Assembly: GCF_901709675.1 (NCBI RefSeq)
Contig: NC_051098.1
Location: forward strand, 15,495,464 to 15,559,463
DNA length: 64,000 bases
Direction of reading: 5' to 3'
From: Syngnathus acus
Taxonomy: Eukaryota; Chordata; Actinopteri; Syngnathiformes; Syngnathidae
In this document: piece by piece, positions 1 through 10,096 of the stretch
Position numbering within the stretch: the stretch's first letter is position 1
Layout of the letters: every line of letters begins with the position of its first letter
The notes under the pieces: generated by a model
What the model was told of the DNA's origin: nothing
Databases searched by the model: none
Seen by the model: the letters and a program-made list of their open reading frames with translations, nothing else
Made by a program: the position numbers and the translations under genes

Positions 1-180
1 GTTTTGTCCAAAGGCGATGTTCCTTTAGCGACGTGAAAGGGGACTGAATATTAGAAACACCTCTCACACAACAAACCACAACCCCAATGATAGATTTTCT
101 GAAATGTCCAGCAAGGTGTGCTCGCATGTGAGCACTTGAAGCACAAAGGTCAGACCATGCCTCTGGTGACTCTGTTCACG

Positions 181-213
181 TGACACACACACACACACGC
201 GCACAGACACACA
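181..213. repeat. CA-rich microsatellite
   Basis: A run of CA dinucleotides with CG interruptions, followed by a short poly-T. It is simple sequence with no coding content. Confidence 0.85.
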
Positions 214-394
214 TGTTTTTTTTTAATGGAGGCACCTGCAGATGATGGTGTATCTTTGAAAATAAGTATTAATGGTCTCATACGCTTTCATGCTTCCCAG
301 CCAGGCACGGACCTTTGTAGCTGCCTTTGCAATGCTGATTTTATAACTTCAAAGTTAAACAACCATTATAGACACAATGCTCTTAAAGCAGAAG

Positions 395-530
395 GTCGGT
401 CCCCAACCAGTGGTCTGCGGCCTGGTACTGGTTCGTGGGCTGTTTTGTGGGCCGCACAGAGAAATAGAATTTTCCATTTTATTTATTTATTTATTTATTT
501 ATTTACTTTCGTAACGTAAATAATGTAGCG
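395..530 (+). mobile_element. hAT-type transposon end, diverged copy
   Basis: The stretch begins with a ccccaacca-type terminus, then a GC-rich block with a gcggcctggtactgg motif and gggccgcacagag, then an ATTT run. The same order occurs at the start of the element at 3062 (ccccaaccaccgggccgcgg, then ggtaccgg, then gggccgcc, then AT-rich DNA). The two therefore look like copies of one family. Only one end is present here. The hAT assignment rests on the better copy at 3062. Confidence 0.55.
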
Positions 531-857
531 TCGCTAGCTTACTGCGCAACCAACACGGTGCATTCAGGGTACTTTCACACTGTTGGGAACTCGGCACTAC
601 ATTTGTTTTTCTTCAATGATTGCATTTTACTAAGATTGTGAAAAGCAAATTCTCGACTAAATTTTAATCAAGTGCCTTCTTGAACGCATTTTTTTGGGTC
701 CGTTGTACGGCAATATATGAAAAATAGTTACAATTATGATTGTTTAATTTCTTACTGGATGCGTGTGCGGGACTTCCAGAGGCCCAACTTATTCTTTATA
801 AGCAATTCAATTCGATTTCAGTTCCCCTCATAGGCTACAGAAAGATGACAGAGTGTA

Positions 858-1829
858 CCGTTTTTTTCCGTGTATAATGCGCCCCCATGTATAATACGCA
901 CCCTAAAAATGGCATGTTGATGCTGGAAAAAAGCCTGTACCCATGTATAATACGCACCCAATTTTTTTTTTTTTTTTTTTTTGAAGTCCCAATGATCGTC
1001 ACACACGCAGGGAGGCAATGGGTCCCATTTTTATAGTCTTTGGTATGGTCTTAACTAGGCTGGATGTATTTTTTTTTGTTGGCGTTGATTTCTCCGACTG
1101 CCCATAAAGGCACCACCGCGATCAGATGAAAAGAGAGGAAAGTGACGTGCGGACATGTGAAAAAGGCGGCTCTGTATGGGAGAGACGTTGAAGAGGAATA
1201 AAAACACCCTTGGAAACCAAAACTTGCCCCTCGTCGTGACTCGGAGCCGCAACAAATGTTTCGGATTTGTGTAGGGTACATTGTGACAGCAAACGAGCAG
1301 GTGATCGAGCAAGCGTCTGATACGAGAGCATTGCGTTCGTATGGAGCGTGTTTGAAGTGAACAGCAGAGACGAAAGGAACAAGGCAAAGTGTTGTCAAAT
1401 AAAATATTACCTGTAATACGCATTTTGTTATTTGCTGATTGTATTAAACTATCACATTCATTGTCAGTCAAGAAGAGAAGAGGACTATTATCCCTTCTTT
1501 GACGAAATGACCAGAGCACAGTACAAACACACTATTGTTCTTGTAACGCGTTTTGTATTTAAGTCCTGTCTGCCCCTCGCTCACCGTCGGATCATTGCAT
1601 GTGTTACTGTCATGATGTCTGTTTGGTTTCTGTTCCTGTCTTTGGTAATGTCACCCTGTCTTTTTGTTCCACGTCTTTGTCGGTCAGTCCTGTTGTTGGT
1701 TTTGTTGTACCATGATTTCCTTAAAAAAACAAAACAATTTTTTAAATTTGTACCCATGTATAATGCGCACCCCAGATTTTAGGACAATAAATTAGTTAAA
1801 TTTTGCGTATTATACACGGAAAAAAACGG
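858..1829. mobile_element. 972-bp non-autonomous DNA transposon with TA target duplication
   Basis: The ends are inverted repeats of about 25 bp: the left end reads ccgtttttttccgtgtataa and continues tgcgc, and the right end is its reverse complement with one mismatch. The dinucleotide TA flanks both ends. Just inside each end are direct copies of tgtacccatgtataat followed by rcgcaccc (near 937 and near 1751). No transposase reading frame is visible in the roughly 900 bp between. TA duplication points to a Tc1/mariner-like mobilising enzyme, but I do not recognise the family name. Confidence 0.75.
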
Positions 1830-2448
1830 TACTAATAACGCAGTAAAAGCTTCTCAAGCTGTCTTGTTTGGGTTGAATTTGCGCCGCAAGATGGCGCGCA
1901 ATGAAATCATCCAGCATGCCACTGATGAGTCGCGGCAGGTCTTCATGCCTCTCCGGGGAGGCGACGCGAGCTCGGAACCGGAATGAGCCGCTTCCCTAAC
2001 CGGCATTACGACGTTCGATTCATGTTCATGACACACATGCAGGAGGTGTACAAGAAAAAACACTCGCAGATGCCAACGTACTTTACATGCAGTTGGGCCT
2101 GATTGCCAATCAATAATCATTTAGAACTCAAATCCAAAAAGCCACCGCCAACAAGGGAAATAACAATAAATCATAACAAGTGTCGTTGTGAAAGGAAAAG
2201 AAAAAAGGCACAAGAATGATGAGGGGCGTGCAGGCTATTTGCAGAGACGTTGCTACCGTGAAAGCGCCAAAGTCAAATATTCCTCACAGCATGGAAGAGT
2301 CTGGTTGACACAATAAGCAAAACAATTTGCCACTGTAATTTATTTCACTTGATTTGTATTATTTATTGTACTGCCTGTAAAAAGGTGCGATGTGTATTTT
2401 GTAAAAATGTGAAGCCATTCTCTGTGAAACGTGCTAGACTCTGTTCGA

Positions 2449-2464
2449 CCACTAGGGGGCACTA
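2449..2464 (+). promoter_or_regulatory. CTCF-like motif
   Basis: The sequence ccactagggggcacta agrees with the vertebrate CTCF core (CCACNAGGGGGCGCTA) at all but one or two positions. It is a motif match only, and occupancy is unknown. Confidence 0.4.
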
Positions 2465-3061
2465 TGTAAAATAAATACTGAATCGCTTCTAGTGGAGATA
2501 CACAATTGGCAAAGTTAAATATTTATATGACTTTAAAAAATAAAGTGAGTCAAAAATAACTACAAGACTTGAGAATAACAAGTTCTAAAATGAAGTGTGA
2601 CAGGACAACTGATACACGTGATATGTTTGGCGCCACAGGGCTCGAAACAGCGTGCTTGCCAGATGGCTCCAGGGGGAAGGGGGGGGGTAATTTGCATAGT
2701 TCGCAGGTGGATAAAAATGTTATATTACCTTAAAGCAGTGGTTCCCAAAGTGGGCGGTACCGCCCCCCTGGGGGCGGTGGAAAGATCTGGGGGGGCGGTG
2801 AGGAAGAAAGGGGCGGTAGGGGGGCGGTAGGGGGGCGGCAGTCGATTTGTACACAACACGCCGCTCTGGCCCAGTCAGATCCGACAGCATAGACTACAAA
2901 AGCAAAAGCTCAGGTTTGTAATTTCAAGCTTGTAATGTTCAGAATTTTATCTTATAATAAAAACCGCATTCTGGCGGTCAACATCATCTTGAGTTCAAGT
3001 CAACATGAAATTGGGGACTCGCCAGAACGCGCCGTGTTGTGTTGTGTTGAGCTGGTTAGGG

Positions 3062-3492
3062 CAGTGGTCCCCAACCACCGGGCCGCGGACCGGTACCGGT
3101 CCGTGGGTCACTTGGTACCGGGCCGCCAAGTCGCACAGAATTTTTTTTTTTTATCGACGATCAATTAATTCAGGTCAAGACACTCGTCCCGGTCACGTGA
3201 CATGTTTCCCCAGTCGAGCCCGCAAAGCTAATATGTGGCGACAGGCTAACTAACCAGGCAGTGAAGCATTCAAAACTGCTTCAACACATGGAGACCAAGC
3301 ATCCTGCAATAAAAGACAAACCTTAAATCACTTCGGGTGTCATTGTCTCCGATTACGTCTAGATGGGACCGGCTCGTTTCTGAGAAACAAACTCAGTGCT
3401 CCCACTAATTCAACGTAATGGTAATGATATTATAAATGTATTATTTATTTATTTATATAAATGTATTATTTATTTATATAAATGCCGGTCCT
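3062..3492 (+). mobile_element. Second hAT element nested inside the first, truncated
   Basis: It starts with cagtggtccccaaccaccgg, a hAT-like terminus different from that of the host element. It carries relics of a transposase (next entry), an AT-rich tail with repeated ttatttattta, and a ccggtcc remnant at about 3483. A 16-base G run follows. The right terminal repeat is missing, so the exact end is uncertain. Confidence 0.7.
3257..3408 (+). pseudogene. hAT (ZBED-like) transposase relic, internally deleted
   Basis: Two fragments of a BED-zinc-finger hAT transposase lie side by side. The first (from about 3259) reads AVKHSKLLQHMETKHPAIKD before a stop, matching the region just after the BED finger. 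The second (from about 3331) reads LRVSLSPITSRWDRLV and ends at a TAA at about 3408, matching the C-terminal end of the family. The roughly 500 codons expected between them are gone and the fragments are in different frames. This relic supports the hAT identification and cannot encode an active enzyme. Confidence 0.7.
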
Positions 3493-3800
3493 TGGGGGGG
3501 GGGGGGGGCGCTAGGAATTCACTGGGGAGCCAAAGGGGGCGCCAGCCTGCAAAAGTTTGGGAACCACTGCCTTAAAGTATCACCACACAGCTGCTATGGA
3601 AGGCTGGTGAAGTAGTATCGGTGTGTAGTATCGGAATCATCAGTGCAATACACAGAAAACATTCAGAAAATATTGTCGTGATTGCAAAAGATGCCCAAAT
3701 CCAAGTTTACTATTGGAGGATCAACATAGTTTATGAAAGTTACGATTAAAATGAAAGAACACAAAAGACAAAACTGTATCAAGGGGAAATCAAAATTCAC

Positions 3801-6800
3801 CTGCTCAAAGAATTCATCCATAAATCCTTTGTCCATCCCCACGGCCACTTCATCCTCCTCTTCCGTCGTCTCCTTCCCCTGAAAACCACAACAAATTGAA
3901 ATTTATTTAACTTGAATTAAATTGCAATTTACAAGTAAAGCAACTAATCCATTCATTGATTTTTCTCATTAATCCTAGACAGGAGTAGTGAGCATTCAGA
4001 TTCCGAGCGCATCTGGAGCCCATCCATCCATTTTTATTAGCGTTAATTGAGTCTTCATTAAACTCAACATGCGTCTTTTTGAAATATGGGACGAGTCAAT
4101 TCATATAACAAAATTCAAGTGGAAAATATTATGTAATCATAGGAAACTGTCACATCAGTTGAAAACATATTTGGCCCTTTAAAAAAAAAAAAAAAAAAAC
4201 TAGCTCCAATAAATATTTATGAACCATGCATGTCATTTCTTTCAGTATGTCCATTAAGTACTTCATTTAAATGCAAGCAAGAATTAGAGTCATAGCATTC
4301 GCCGCTCTCCCCAGTAAATGAAAACAAAAGTCTAATACATTTGATGCACCGCAAATTTGCTTCCAAATTTGATCAATAAATAAATAATCTATACATGTTG
4401 AGACTAGCATGCTGCATTTAAAAGAAGTAAAAGGAACCACTTTAATTGGCCATGACTAACGTCTGCTGTGATCACTCCCACGTCGGCGCAGCCCACCCAC
4501 TGGCACACAAACAGAACCCTGGAAAAATGTTGATTTTCAAAAAACGTCCATATGTCTTATTTTGGAACCGAGACAACTTGCTTTAGAAGCAGAAGAGAAA
4601 ATGCAAGGTGGGACTGAACAGACGTTCCCACGAGGAAGGCACCAGCAGTTGTGTGTTCTTCCTCCACACCGAGAGAAAAGACACCTTTGCTCTGCCTCTG
4701 CTTTGAGTGGTGAGGAGGAGGAGGAGGAGAAGAGCAAGCAGGGACCCCCCGAAAAACCCTCACCAACAACCCCCCCGAGCCTCCTCATCAACTCCAGCGC
4801 TCCTGCTGAGCCTCAAAGAAGCTGGAGGAGGACATCAGCTCTGCACTCTTGACTCCGCCTCGGGGATTTGGCTTTAGTGACCACACGCTTGCTACATGCT
4901 CCGAGCTAAACTTGCGCAAGGTCACCGACACACGGCGCGACATGTTCACGGGCGGTCGATGAGGCCTGCGTGATCGCAATAACTTTTTCCCGAGGCAGGT
5001 GAATGGATGGGCAGATGTTTTTGTATGCGCAGGGCCAAACAGATATTTTCTCATCCTCCTTTTGCACGTTCAAGTTCGAGCCAGAGCGAAACGACGTCTC
5101 CTGCATTAGACATGACTCAAATCTATGTCAGCCGCGCTGAGAGCGCAGGCAGATTTACGATCATAAGGCAAAAGCAACATTCATTATGTATGTTTGCTCA
5201 TGAAAGTCTCATAATGAATTGTTTCCCGAGGAAGGCAAAATAAAAGAATACATTATTAGTAAAGCATGCTCGCAGTGGAAGCACTGATACTTGTGCAAGT
5301 TGCAATTCCACAACGACTCGTCTTTTGAAAACCATTGTTTCTCAAGAAAGAAGAGAGCAAATCTGACAAGTCAAATAAGATGCGAGACAAGGCCTGCCTG
5401 CAGCGAGGAGGCAACAAGCAAGATGAGGAAGAATCATGTGGGTGGCACAAGAGATGAAGCACAGCAACACCAAGCCAGTGTGTGTGTGCGTGTATGTCTC
5501 CTCTCCCTGACAATCGCCCTCAACGTCCTCCCGTCCTAATCATCTTTTCGCTCCAGATTTGTTCTCCTCTGAAGAAGCATTATAGCAGCAGTCCCACACA
5601 GCCACCTTCTCCTTTTTTTTTTTTGCTGCTCCTCACCACCATCTAAAAAATCCCTCACTCCTTAGAAATGTTATAACGTTCCTCATCAGCGGTTGGAGCA
5701 CAATTGTAAAGTATATGCCAACATCCCACGAAGACGTCTCAAGGTTGTGGCGAGTCCCTGTGAAGATCCAATTTCATTGTCCTTGCCCCTCTCACATCTC
5801 ATCCTGACCTTCAACGGCCTCATCAGCAAAGTAGCAGAGAATAAAAAGGAGCATGAATACAATCTGCAGCCGATGTAAGGTTAGATTATGACTTAGAAAA
5901 CGACTGGCGGTCTCAAAGAAAATCAATTCGGGGCGCAGACTCAAAATATCAACATCAGCTGCCAATTCTCGCTCAGATAACTCCATCCTCCCACCGCGGA
6001 GAGCTAGCCTGTCATCGGAGCGCACGGTTATTCTCATTTCGGCTCGTTAAAGCGCAATTAGCCGACGGGTATGGATATTAAAACAATTAGGGTGGTGTTC
6101 GTCTGAGGCGAAGGAGGCCGCTGCTGATAAATTCTTAGTTTGCAAGTCACGCTTTGGATCTTATTCGTGTCATTTTAGGAAATCTCTTCATCAGCAGTAA
6201 AAAGTCGTCAACCCGAGTCAAGTGCGAGCTATAATCGCAAAGAAACAGACGCGACACAGCCACTTGAAGAAAACACGTTCACGAGCGCGCCTTTTTTCAC
6301 ACCTCGGCTAAGTCAGGTGTGTCGTGCCCGAGGCTCAGCGGACCGTGCGCTCGCTGAGCAGTCAGTAAATACGAGCTATCTGTGCAAATGTCATTTGCAA
6401 ATGCAGACCTTTGGGTGGGCTGCCGCGTCGCTCTCATTTCACGTTATTTCATGGCTCATTGATGTAATTATATGCAACCTATCGCGGTTGATGAATAATG
6501 GATTGAAGGTTTAAGGAGATAATATAAGATAGGGATCCCCCCCCCCATTGTTGAGGCTTTCTAGTTAACTACTTGCTGGTGTTGCTCAATGGCCTGGTCT
6601 TACCATGGCAACCCAATTGGGGTTACAGGAGGTCAGATATTTTCGTCATTTAAGTTTAAATGGCAACACTCGCGATGTAACTCCACAGGTAGCTTAGCGA
6701 TAGTTGCTACAACACAATGTGGATGGGTTTAAAATGGGACCAAAAGCGAAAAAAAAAACATTCTGGGGTCTAACATTGGTCTTGGGATCCTTATGGCTAA

Positions 6801-8959
6801 CGTAATTAAAAAAGAAAAACTTTCTGCGGGTCGTCATGTCAGTGTACGCATCGATGGAAATTTTCAGGTAGCTAGTTTAAGACTCCTATTGAAAATATAG
6901 ATCTAGTTTCCAAAAATACACGTTTGTTTGGGTAAGGCCAAAGCCACACACAGACAGGTTCAAGAGTATGCGCGTCACGTCCACGCTATTAGTTAATGTG
7001 TCACTCCGACTCCAAACAAGCTGTGACAGTGAGTATACAAGACGAGCTGCCTGAGCTAACAGTGACAACAAGGCCGCACACAGCAGGCAGGAAACAAAAA
7101 GTCCACTCGACAGCCTTCCGATAAATCACCTACTGCTAGAAAAAAAACGCGCAATAACGGAGGAAGTCTTCAAGCCTTGAGGAAAATGTGCAGGAGAAAT
7201 GATTTGTGGCGTAAATATAAACGGGAAAATAATTCGATATTTTTAAAAGTGATAACCGCATGACTGAGGGCATCTGTCACTGAACCACCGACGGGCCAAG
7301 CGGGAACGAATCCAGCATCGTGGACTCGGTGAACGAGACTGGCAGGTGTGTCGTAAAGTCCAGAAGGACGACGGTGGCAAAGAGGCCGCGTCCTCCGGCA
7401 AAAAAGCTAATTGTCCTGCCATAGTGGTATACCCGCATGGATTAGCAAATGAGGAAAACACCACCAAGCTGTCAGTAAGTTGTCTACTATAGGTGTAAAA
7501 AAAAAAAAAAATTCAACTTCAGCTTTGGACTCCAGCTGTGACAGTACAGTGTACAGTAGATCAGCAAAACCAAGGCTTGGGCTATTTTTGTCTCTCTCTG
7601 TGGTACTGTTAGTGCATCTTTTCAACAATGTGAAGAGGCAGCAATACACGCCTCTTTAAAGCAGACGCACGCACACACACAAGCAGGGTTGGCAGAGCAG
7701 CGTTGTCTCCCTGGAGGCCAATTCATAGCAAAGATCCTCTGAAAACTGCACAGCCGTAAATTGGTTCCCTCTCCCTTGCCAGCGTAACTGCCAATTACGC
7801 AGATCTGACAATGGCCACTTTACCACACACATGAGCGCAAACATACGCGCACACGACTTCTATCAAACACAAAGATTCCAGTGAGTGGATGCTGGGAGTT
7901 ATTATTTGTTATTATTATGATTATTATGTTTAGGCTAGAGCAAGCATGGTCATAGCGCAGCCGGTTTTTTAGAAGTTGAACACAGTCTATAGCGTCTTTC
8001 TAGGTTAAATTTTTTTTTTTTCGTCAATTTGATACAACTTCACAGGGACTTTTCAGGGGGTTTTCAATATATACAAATCAGACGTTTGGCCAATTCTTTT
8101 TCTTTTTAATCTTGAGTTGTGACGAAACGCATATGAAAATGGTCTCAACCCTGCAAAATACAAGCAATAAAACTGTAGCTTTTGAGGGAAACGACACATT
8201 TACAGTTCTGGCACGTTCATTCAGTCATAAAAATAACAAGAAAATCTTTTGCATCGCCATCTCGAACTGAGAAATCGTTCAACTTTGAAATGAACCGTAT
8301 CGCCGGCCCACTGCCCCGCCCCTCCCTGTTTATCTCGACACTAATCGAATCGTCTTTTCTTGGAGAGATGCTCACTCTTGCTAATTACACCTTATTTGAA
8401 TGGAAATTGGCTACATCGTGACGTTTTACTAAGGTAACGACTTCCTGTGTGCCTTTAAACGCCCTAAATTTCAATAGTATTGAATTTAAAAAAAACAAAA
8501 AAGAAAAACTCTTGGTCATACAGTATGTTGTAATTGCCTTCGAGAGGGCGCTAGTGAGGCTTAGCGAGGGCATTTAACAGGTGAAATGGGCGGCGTGGGA
8601 CCAATTCTCCGGCGTAATTGCGCGGATCGATGAGACCGCGAACTAGCGCGCAGACGGAGTGATTAAATCATAGGTGGTACACTTTCACCGAGGGTGGAGC
8701 GAGAAACGGAAGTGCCATTTCAACTCTCGAGCGATGGCCCAAATGGTATCAAGCAAAGATAACCAAACAAGTGGAAATGTTGACAGTTGTGCGCCTGCTG
8801 CTCGTGTGGGGAATAAAAAGAGCGCAACTGTTGCACCGCAAGCGCACCTTCGTTGAGCTCTCGTTACTTTTTACGCGCGGTCAAACCCTTCTCAAACAAA
8901 AACGTTTCAAAACAACAGGAAAAACTTACATGTCGAAGTTCTTGCATGCGGTCCTTCAT
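3801..8959 (-). CDS. stx1a: Syntaxin-1A, exons 1 and 2 (gene continues off the left edge)
   Basis: Syntaxin-1A is the plasma-membrane t-SNARE that pairs with SNAP-25 and synaptobrevin and binds Munc18 in neurotransmitter and hormone release. Two exons are visible. Exon 1 is 8930-8959: ATG at 8959, encoding MKDRMQELRH, donor gtaagt. Exon 2 is 3801-3878: acceptor ttttcag, encoding GKETTEEEDEVAVGMDKG then FMDEFFEQ, donor gtgaat. Both lengths (30 and 78 nt) and phases equal those of the first two human STX1A exons, and FMDEFFEQ is the start of the Habc domain. The remaining Habc helices, the SNARE motif and the membrane anchor lie outside the window. The sequence alone could also be an stx1b-like paralogue. 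The bud23/dnajc30 neighbourhood favours stx1a. Confidence 0.88.
3879..8929 (-). other. stx1a intron 1
   Basis: A 5-kb intron between the two stx1a exons. It contains poly-A/T tracts (near 4182, 5615, 7500 and 8012), a short ccatccatttttatt repeat fragment near 4020 and otherwise unique sequence. The non-repetitive stretch at about 5780-6240 has the even composition of a conserved non-coding element, but this cannot be tested here. No coding exon is recognised. Confidence 0.6.
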
Positions 8960-9396
8960 TGTGGATTTTTGGGACTGGTGGTGATGATGGAGCCGATGTG
9001 GACACGCCAACAAAAAGCTGGCTGATGGTGCGCGTCAAGCGGCTTCACGAGGAAGCGATGCTCTCCCCTTTTCCTCACAAACCCTCCCTTTCTTTTTTTT
9101 TGCCTCCACTCTCGCGGTTCCGATGACGGGCTGATTGGATCGACGCCGTTAACCCATTCCACGCTCGCCAACTTCCTCCTCAATGGCGTCTAAGCGACTG
9201 GGATTTGGGGAGAACCTGTTGCCTTGAAGTGGGAAAAATTCACGACGGAGAGGATAGGGAGGAAGAGACACAGAAGAGAGAGCGGGTGGGAGTGGGGGAC
9301 TCTGGTGGGGTCTTGGAATTGGGTTCAGATTGAATATCGATCGAAGGCTCTATGAGATAACCCCCAGGTGGGTTTGTTTTGCATTGTTTGCCGGTG

Positions 9397-9414
9397 CACA
9401 GCGCCCCCTGTGAG
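9397..9414 (-). promoter_or_regulatory. CTCF-like motif near the stx1a 5' end
   Basis: On the minus strand the sequence reads ctcacagggggcgctgtg, which contains the AGGGGGCGCT core of the CTCF consensus. It lies about 440 bp upstream of the stx1a start codon. It is a motif match only. Confidence 0.45.
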
Positions 9415-9436
9415 GCCACTGCAGGCATAGCAACTC

Positions 9437-9572
9437 TTCATCCAATCATTTCTTCATCCATTTCGTAATTTGTACACCGGGTTGCAGGCGAGTTGGAGTC
9501 TTTCCTAGCTGGGCGAGACAAGTGGGGAGGACACCCTGGACGGGTTGCCAGCCAGTCACAGAGCACAAAGAC
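9437..9572. repeat. Degraded teleost interspersed repeat
   Basis: The order of phrases tcatccaatcatttcttcat, gttgcaggcgagttggagtc, agctgggcgagacaag, acaccctggacgggttgcca, gccagtcacagagcac follows a very common fish repeat. Its usual form is ccatccattttct, then gctggagcctatcccagct, then acaccctggac, then gccagccaatcgcagggcac. The copy is old and broken. The consensus is recalled from memory. Confidence 0.55.
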
Positions 9573-9838
9573 GCAACGAAGCACAGGTGTCAATGACGTG
9601 CTGATCGCGGGCGGGTCTGCCCTAAAAATAGCTCACCGGTGACGTATGTGATTGAAAAAAACGCTCCACTTAACAAGTAAACTTGATCAAACCTACTTTC
9701 TTATTGTTGCTCCTTATCTTTTTAAATCACAATTGAATTAGTGTAAATTTGATCAATAATGCTCAAAGGTCAGCGTTGTTGCACCAATCGTAGGATGACA
9801 AAAATAAAGGTTGAGTTTCATCATCAGTATGTCTTTTC

Positions 9839-9844
9839 TTTATT
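9839..9844 (-). terminator. Candidate bud23 poly(A) signal
   Basis: This is AATAAA on the minus strand, about 255 bp past the bud23 stop codon. It is the best signal I see before the stx1a promoter. Cleavage would fall near 9820. Confidence 0.4.
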
Positions 9845-10096
9845 CTTAACATATACTTTGAGTCACAAAATTAGGAACACCTCTGCAATCTGTGCTTTCA
9901 GCTTGATAGTCTGATGGATTTCTTGTTTAAATAGCAGAATTGCTCATGCATAGCTTACTGTTTGTTCTGTCTCTTGTTTGCCTTTCCTAGGCCACATATT
10001 AAAAATGAATGACCAAAAGTATTGCGTCCAATATAAAAGACTGTAGATGTGACTGCATGTGTGTGTGTTAGTGAAGGCCCAGTTGTACAATCGCAG

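Larger units (their letters stand above)
2736..3569. mobile_element. hAT-superfamily non-autonomous element, 834 bp
   Basis: Perfect 14-bp terminal inverted repeats (CAGTGGTTCCCAAA at 2736-2749 and its reverse complement at 3556-3569) are flanked by an identical 8-bp target duplication, ccttaaag (2728-2735 and 3570-3577). The 8-bp duplication and the CAGTGG-type terminus are characteristic of hAT transposons. The left arm is rich in gggcggt units. A second hAT-like element has inserted within it at about 3062. Confidence 0.9.
1..3800 (-). other. stx1a intron 2 (partial)
   Basis: This stretch lies downstream of stx1a exon 2 on the minus strand and runs off the left edge. I looked for the next syntaxin exon, which begins VEEIRGF in human, and did not find it. 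The stretch holds CA repeats, an ATTT repeat, a TA-flanked inverted-repeat element, a nested hAT insertion and a CTCF-like motif, each listed separately. Nothing else is recognised. Confidence 0.7.
8960..10096. other. stx1a upstream / bud23 downstream spacer
   Basis: It lies between the stx1a start codon and the bud23 stop codon, both on the minus strand. It should hold the stx1a promoter and 5' UTR next to 8960 and the bud23 3' UTR next to 10096. A CTCF-like motif (9397-9414), a degraded interspersed repeat (9437-9572) and a candidate poly(A) signal (9839-9844) are listed separately. No further exon is seen. Confidence 0.6.

Noticed and set aside
226-519. Small open frame at the left end
   Set aside because: It overlaps a hAT-like repeat and an ATTT run, with no recognisable protein.
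1051-1519. Minus-strand open frames of 115-154 codons
   Set aside because: They lie inside the 858-1829 transposable element and match no transposase or other protein that I recognise.
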